Below, piece after piece: positions 59,501-64,000 of a stretch of DNA of 64,000 nucleotides (position 1 is the first letter of the stretch; every line of letters starts with the position of its first letter). Both the position numbers and the translations under genes were made by a program. Origin of the DNA: Parapristionchus giblindavisi (Eukaryota > Nematoda > Chromadorea > Rhabditida > Diplogasteridae). Location of the stretch: assembly GCA_943737045.1 (NCBI GenBank), contig CALSFV010000017.1:248001-312000 (forward strand), read 5' to 3'. The notes below the pieces were generated by a model. The model was given only the letters and a program-made list of their open reading frames with translations. It searched no databases and had not been told where the DNA came from.

Positions 59501-62500
59501 TTTGTGGTTTAACGATGTTGAAAGAAAAAAAGAAACAAAAGAAATTGAATCGAGATATTGCAGAATAAACGATTTTCAAAAACATTTTCTGCTCTATCTT
59601 CGATAGGACGAGTTGGAGGCGCTAACTATAAACGGACGGAGAAATTATCCTGGTTTGGTATGAGAGGGTGAGGTTCTTCTTTTCGCCTTGCAGATATTGC
59701 GAAGGAGAGCAACTTTCATGAGACCAGCTTAAAATCGTAGTTCTGGTTAGCAGATAGGATACAACAGTTTTCAAGAACATTATGCATATTATATTTTATA
59801 ATAAGAAGGAAATATAAAAAATGACTACAAAGTTTGAAAGACAATCTAATTTATCACCACATTTTTTAAAATTATTTTAGAGAAATTAGCAGTAAAACGT
59901 TCAAAGGATGATTTTCGTTTCACTTTTTATATAATGGTGATCTTTATACTTTATATATAGTCTCTTATATCGATTCTGTCTCACCTTCTCACCCATGAAG
60001 TGTTTCATGATAGCGATTGCAACTATGATAAATGATTTACCCTCTCCCGTCGCAACCTGAAATTTCAATACGCAATAATACGCAATAATATTCAATATTT
60101 ACATTTAAATGTAAATATTAAACAATGACTCGAATTTAATCATTATTAGCGCATCATGGGTCAGAACTAACAATAAGACCGGTCAGATAAAAATGACCAT
60201 ACAATCTTTTTTATTAGGTTTCCCATAATTTCTTTGGTAAAGGGATCGAAAAAAAACAGAAAAATAATTTCCGGAAAACATTTTTCGCAAAATTTTCCAC
60301 CTTGTTTGGCGCATGAAAATTAGCTTGAACAATAGCATAATTCAATCTGAATCTCTCCTTACGCCCCGAACGTAATCAGGTTATTTACCTGCGAGAGTAA
60401 ATTTTTCTTGTTAAGAACAGTCAGCATTATTGAAATATTCTGCGTTCCTCTCAGATAAAATTTTTTCTTTAAATGAACAACTTCGTTGATTATTTGCAAC
60501 AGTGCTATTTTATATTGTATGTTCTCTGAATTAAAGTTTTGCTTATTGTCTTCTAGTTTCTTGATTATTTTTTCCCGAATTTCCTTAGTGTTTTCTATCT
60601 TTTTAATCTTCAGATCCTTCAGAATAATGTTGTCCTCTAGTTTTGTCATCCACACGTCTATTTCATGAGGAAAACATTTCTCCAACAGTTTCACAGTTTC
60701 TGGGTCAATCGAAGGCAGTTCGCACGTCTCCCCAGCATTATGTTTCTGTGTCTTTATATGTTTAAGGATGAACCGAACTGTTCGTTCGCTCATATCTAAG
60801 TTGAGTATTTCCGCGTTCTTTTGCATTATGCGCACGTCTCCGGCAACGCATGCTTTACCGTACTCCTCGATCATCTTTATTAGCTCTTCATTAGCCTCAA
60901 TTTCTCGTTTAGATATACGATAAAGCAGCGATTGGATAACCTTTGTATCTACAGAACCATTCCACTCATAGAGTGCTAATAACAACCTAGCTACATAGTC
61001 TTCGTTTTTAAAGGCTTCAATTTGTGCCAAATACGACACAGAGTTTTTCGTCATTTTTGATGCATTATCCTCACCATTACAGATCTGCGCTTCAAATTCG
61101 TAATCGCACACTCCTTTTTTCCACTCATTGATTGGGCGATCTTGCACTGCTTTTATAGATTGTGGATATTTTGACAACCTTTTCACAATATCTCCAAAGT
61201 CTTTTTCATTAATAGTCACTGAATCGCTTTCGAGTAATTTTTGCAGAAGAATCAGAGCACTGTTGCATGATACGGGAAGATCCAGTTTAATAGGGGCGAT
61301 AGCTTTACCGATGAAATTTTCACATATTGCAGTAGCTAGAACGATAAATAGTTTGCTCCGATCATGGGCAAATTCGATTATCATATGGGCGAAATATCCA
61401 AGATGCGTACCACCCCGTGCAATACTCGAGGCTATAGCATGGCAAATAACAATGAGCTCGTGATTTGTTATGCTCCATCCATACTTTGTAAGAATTCGAA
61501 TCGCACGTATCGCTTCATTTCCTGTGTAATCGTCGCCGATCAAATGTAACGCATGATTGAGCTCCTTGTTTGTTTCACCCACTTTCTCACAAATTGCTGC
61601 TATCGAATCTTCGACGCACTCATCTCTTACGTCTCGCTCCTCACTGAATGCCTTTCTCAGACTTCCAATATTCGATTCCGATATTTTTCGTCGTGCCTGT
61701 TCCATGTCGAAATAATTTATATTTAGTTCGAGTTCTCCTTTCATTCCTGTTTCATTAATCAAAATTCGTATATCAGAACGTCCGTTTTTATTATGTATCT
61801 GAAAATTGAAGCATGACATGTGAAATACGATTATTGTTTGTGTATATTATGTGATTATTCCGAAAATATGTTTTATATAATCTAGTATACTTTTCATGAA
61901 AAAAATATACCTGAAGAAGTTGATAAGGTTTAGTAAAGCTAACGTATACGTATATTTTCACGTCATGTGCTGCAGCGACCAACTCTCGAATCATTGGAGA
62001 TTTTGAGAAATAGTTCTCTTCTACTTCTACAAAACGTTCAATCCATTTCTCACAAACTTCGTATAACTTCAACCATTCATGTTCAGGTCGCCAGAGGATG
62101 GAGCCTGTAAAAAGATAGAGCCCAATACGAGCGAAATAATGTTCGTAGCAATTCACAGAATATCGGCGAGAAAAAGCGAGCGTGACATGGGAATTGTTTT
62201 CCAGATTTTTCTCTTTTGAATATTCGAGAGATTTAAAATGTTGATCAGCATGGAACACATATCTCAAGAACTCTAGGGATTGGGAGGCAATGAAACCATT
62301 GAAGGCACTAACTCTGGTAATTTCAAACTAGTCGTTCACTTATATTTCCCACTAGCCGTAGACTTGCAAGTCTACGGCTAGTTAAACATAAGTTTACTAA
62401 AAGTGGTGTATAATACGGTAATGCATTTCGTCAAACGTTCTTTCACTTGTAGTGAACTAGCAGTAAACCACTTGTCTGTGACGTAACGTAAGTAAACTAC

Positions 62501-64000
62501 TAGTTTGGAGTACCAGAGAAGGACATCAACTCTTATTTCTCATTCATTACTTTGACGATATTGTAATCAATGATGGGTGGAAACTGGCCATGCACGGCAT
62601 ATATAGCATGAATCAATTCGTATCTGCAGCTATCATGTCAGAGCTGAAAGGTATTAAGGCCTTTTCTCGCGACTCGATTAAGCACGAAACCGACGAAAAC
62701 GATTCTGAAAGGGACCCACATGGGCAGTTAGGGCAGTTGAAGTGAAATACTTGGGATTTGACAATGAAGTGGGGGTGGGGTGTGACTCATAGGGATAACA
62801 GGATAAAGATAGATTCATGAGAAACAGTGTGACTTTCCAATCGTCTTTGAAATGGACATTGTGAAGAGGTAAAGTATAAAAATATTCTTTTTCAAAAAGT
62901 TTCAGAGAGTTGGTATCATTTGGATGGAGGATTGAAAAAGTAGCACGGACAAATAGGTGGAGATACAGCGTTTACTGAATTCCTGTGATAAGAAAATCGA
63001 GGTCACGATATAGTTTTCATTCGCAGCTAGAAGATATTGATAAGTTTCCCATTGGAATATTCGCGCAACACTTCATACGTAAAAGAATTACATCCTAACC
63101 TTGATCGATTTGGCAATCGTCCATAAGACACGCCTGCACCTCGTTAAAAATTTGATTTTCAGTTTTCAATGTTGCACGTGCAAAAGCATTGCACATTGGT
63201 TCACTGATGTGCTTGAGATCTGAGTTTCCGCCATCCTCAGCTAAATTATTTAGAAGCATTTCACGCAAAATGAAGTACCGCAGATGTTTCACTGTCTTCC
63301 TCGCCGTTTCTACAGATAAAATGGCTTGTTGTACTACTTGTCGAAATTCCGACTTATTCGAGTTTGCTTTATAAATTTGCTTCCATTCGAGTTTTTTATA
63401 CCCAGAATAGTATTTTTCGATGAAGTAAAGCTTTTGAAATCGGGTCACAGCTGATTTAGTAAGCTTAACCTTCGCTTTATTACTGTCTTCCAAATTCAAA
63501 CTGTCCAAAAAATCACGCAAGAAGAGCAACTCCTCATCAGTACATAACATCGCTCGTAATCTCCGAAATAGATCTACGAGCCATTTTCTATTCCCAATGT
63601 TGTCAATTATTTCGAAGTAAATTTCTGACTTGCCCTTTCTCAAATATAAAAATATAGTTTCGTCGAATTCGTATTGCTTGTCGTCTTGTAAAATAAATTT
63701 GATCTTTCCACGTAACTTTTCCACTTCCTCAATTTCGTTATTAACTGTTTTCTCATCGATGATACTTTTAGTAATCTCATCCACGATTTTAACGTTGTCG
63801 ATTTCAATTGCAATATCGAGTTGCCTTGATAACGTCTTATTACGTTGAGTTGCAAATTTTGATCTGTCGTTGTCAATATCCTTTAAAAGGTCAACCAAAA
63901 CCTTCAGAGAACTCTGAAAAAATCGTTCAGATATCGTACATGTAAAAATCATTGTATCATGAACGGTGTGAATGGGTCTGAACGGATCAGGCCGATCAAG
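47540..64000 (-). CDS. Giant SecA-type motor ATPase protein, intron-rich (5' end outside window)
   Basis: Twenty exons, 5' to 3': 64000-63100, 62104-61911, 61798-60389, 60056-59985, 59202-59113, 58961-58794, 57325-57185, 56977-56607, 56456-55778, 55392-53251, 53073-52836, 52377-52301, 51887-51768, 51592-51464, 51104-50073, 49567-49289, 48953-48783, 48130-48079, 47930-47854, 47638-47540. All join in frame (2,813 residues, open at the right edge). Helical N-terminus to about 835; then SecA motor: QVATGEGKS (Walker A, ~836-843), SNSVLAKRDA, LIIDEVDSMM (Walker B, ~942-947), WHEGLHQFIQLKHG, GFTGTLGREAE, IIATNLAGRGMDLKLD (~1302-1317) and YGRAARKGE (~1344-1352). Bacterial SecA drives preproteins through SecYEG; no animal partner is known to me. 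The C-terminal ~1,450 residues are unrecognised, with hydrophobic stretches near 2100-2130 and 2162-2180 and a repeated acidic linker near 2400-2530. All motor motifs look intact. Horizontal origin with later intron gain is my inference. Confidence 0.85.
49645..49753. mobile_element. MITE family alpha, copy in an intron of the SecA-like gene
   Basis: AAAGGGAGCGTTACC at one end and GGTCACGCCCCTTT at the other, with core TGTTCTCTAACAACGAGAG. It is the same family as 9918-10036 and 58596-58712. Confidence 0.75.
50300..50590 (-). repeat. Tandem ~27-residue repeats within the SecA-like protein
   Basis: Three to four coding units of about 81-84 bp, each with the pattern TKxxExDPxE.VK.AS.SAD..K, lie within the exon 51104-50073. 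They form a charged, probably disordered linker. The units have diverged, so the expansion is not very recent. Confidence 0.7.
52586..52712. mobile_element. MITE family beta, copy in an intron of the SecA-like gene
   Basis: CCAAGCTAACTTAACTCTCC ... GGCCAGAGCGGAGAGTTT ... AGCTTGGGGTGTTGC: imperfect inverted ends matching the copies at 25.3, 29.4 and 30.3 kb. Confidence 0.65.
57055..57160. mobile_element. GC-rich hairpin (MITE-like) in an intron of the SecA-like gene
   Basis: CATTGCAGGCCCGCAAGGCC near the left end and TCATTGCGGGCCCGCAA near the right end form inverted, GC-rich ends around TGCGGGCCCC. The composition contrasts sharply with the AT-rich intron. Confidence 0.55.
57449..58582. mobile_element. 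1.1 kb palindrome in an intron of the SecA-like gene
   Basis: Ends ATATCACGCCAGTCACGAGA and its complement; arms of about 540 bp are inverted copies up to a short centre near 58017 containing a few GGAAT-like units. It splits the exons ending in the DEVD box (58794) and beginning with VDSMM (57325). Mirrored frames inside are not genes. Confidence 0.8.
58596..58712. mobile_element. MITE family alpha, copy next to the 1.1 kb palindrome
   Basis: AAAGGGAGCGTTACCTTTCT and AGAGAGGTTACGCTCCCTTT are near-perfect inverted ends. It is the best preserved of the three copies. Confidence 0.8.
62345..62518. mobile_element. MITE family gamma, diverged copy in intron 1 of the SecA-like gene model
   Basis: Core GTGGTGTATAATACGGTAAT, CATTTCGTCAAACGTTCTTT and end GAGTACCAGAG match 33217-33424 and 13545-13690. 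An extra local hairpin (CCGTAGACTTGCAAGTCTACGG) sits at the left end. Confidence 0.65.

Noticed and set aside
47540..64000. Bacterial contamination as explanation for the SecA-like sequence
   Set aside because: The motor motifs are split by many short GT-AG introns with nematode TTTCAG sites, and the introns contain MITEs of families alpha, beta and gamma seen elsewhere in the window.

Overview
The window is AT-rich nuclear DNA of a nematode, most likely a rhabditid of the Caenorhabditis type; I cannot name the species. Evidence: many short exons split by GT...TTTCAG-type introns, trans-splice-like acceptors just before start codons, GGA-rich glycine usage, secreted DOMON and Cys/acidic proteins, tandem SLC17 transporters, and numerous Tc1/mariner-like and TTAA-flanked foldback elements.

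Left third (1-24.2 kb): the last exon of a plus-strand gene (1-136), tRNA-like fragments, a 2.6 kb foldback repeat, faint minus-strand exon remnants (3.9-5.2 kb), a dead Tc1/mariner copy (7.5-8.5 kb), a cytochrome P450 pseudogene (8.8-9.25 kb), a small secreted Gly-rich peptide gene (9.5-10.4 kb), a 2.2 kb palindrome, a DOMON-domain gene (14.7-16.6 kb), another 2 kb palindrome, inverted arrays of a ~14-bp repeat, a LINE 3' remnant and a third 2 kb foldback element. Middle (26-46 kb): two tandem paralogous SLC17-family MFS transporters with 16 exons each at matching positions; the second has its promoter, exon 1 and exon 2 duplicated in an apparently perfect 1,178-bp tandem repeat. A 14-exon gene for a secreted Cys-rich protein with an acidic, exon-modular region follows; its introns carry three palindromic elements.

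Right quarter (47.5-64 kb): one very large minus-strand gene, 20 exons in the window and open at the right edge, encoding at least 2,813 residues. Its centre is a complete SecA-type DEAD motor (Walker A, LAKRDA, DEVD, FTGT, ATNLAGRGMD and GRAARKG motifs), a bacterial preprotein-translocase ATPase fold inside an intron-rich animal gene. I consider this the most unusual content of the window. The flanking domains are not ones I recognise.

Exon boundaries were worked out by hand from reading frames, splice consensus and, for SLC17, comparison of the two paralogues; the listed exons of each main model join without a frame break. The genes do not form an operon or pathway. The shared theme is heavy remodelling by palindromic DNA elements, which make up roughly a fifth of the window.
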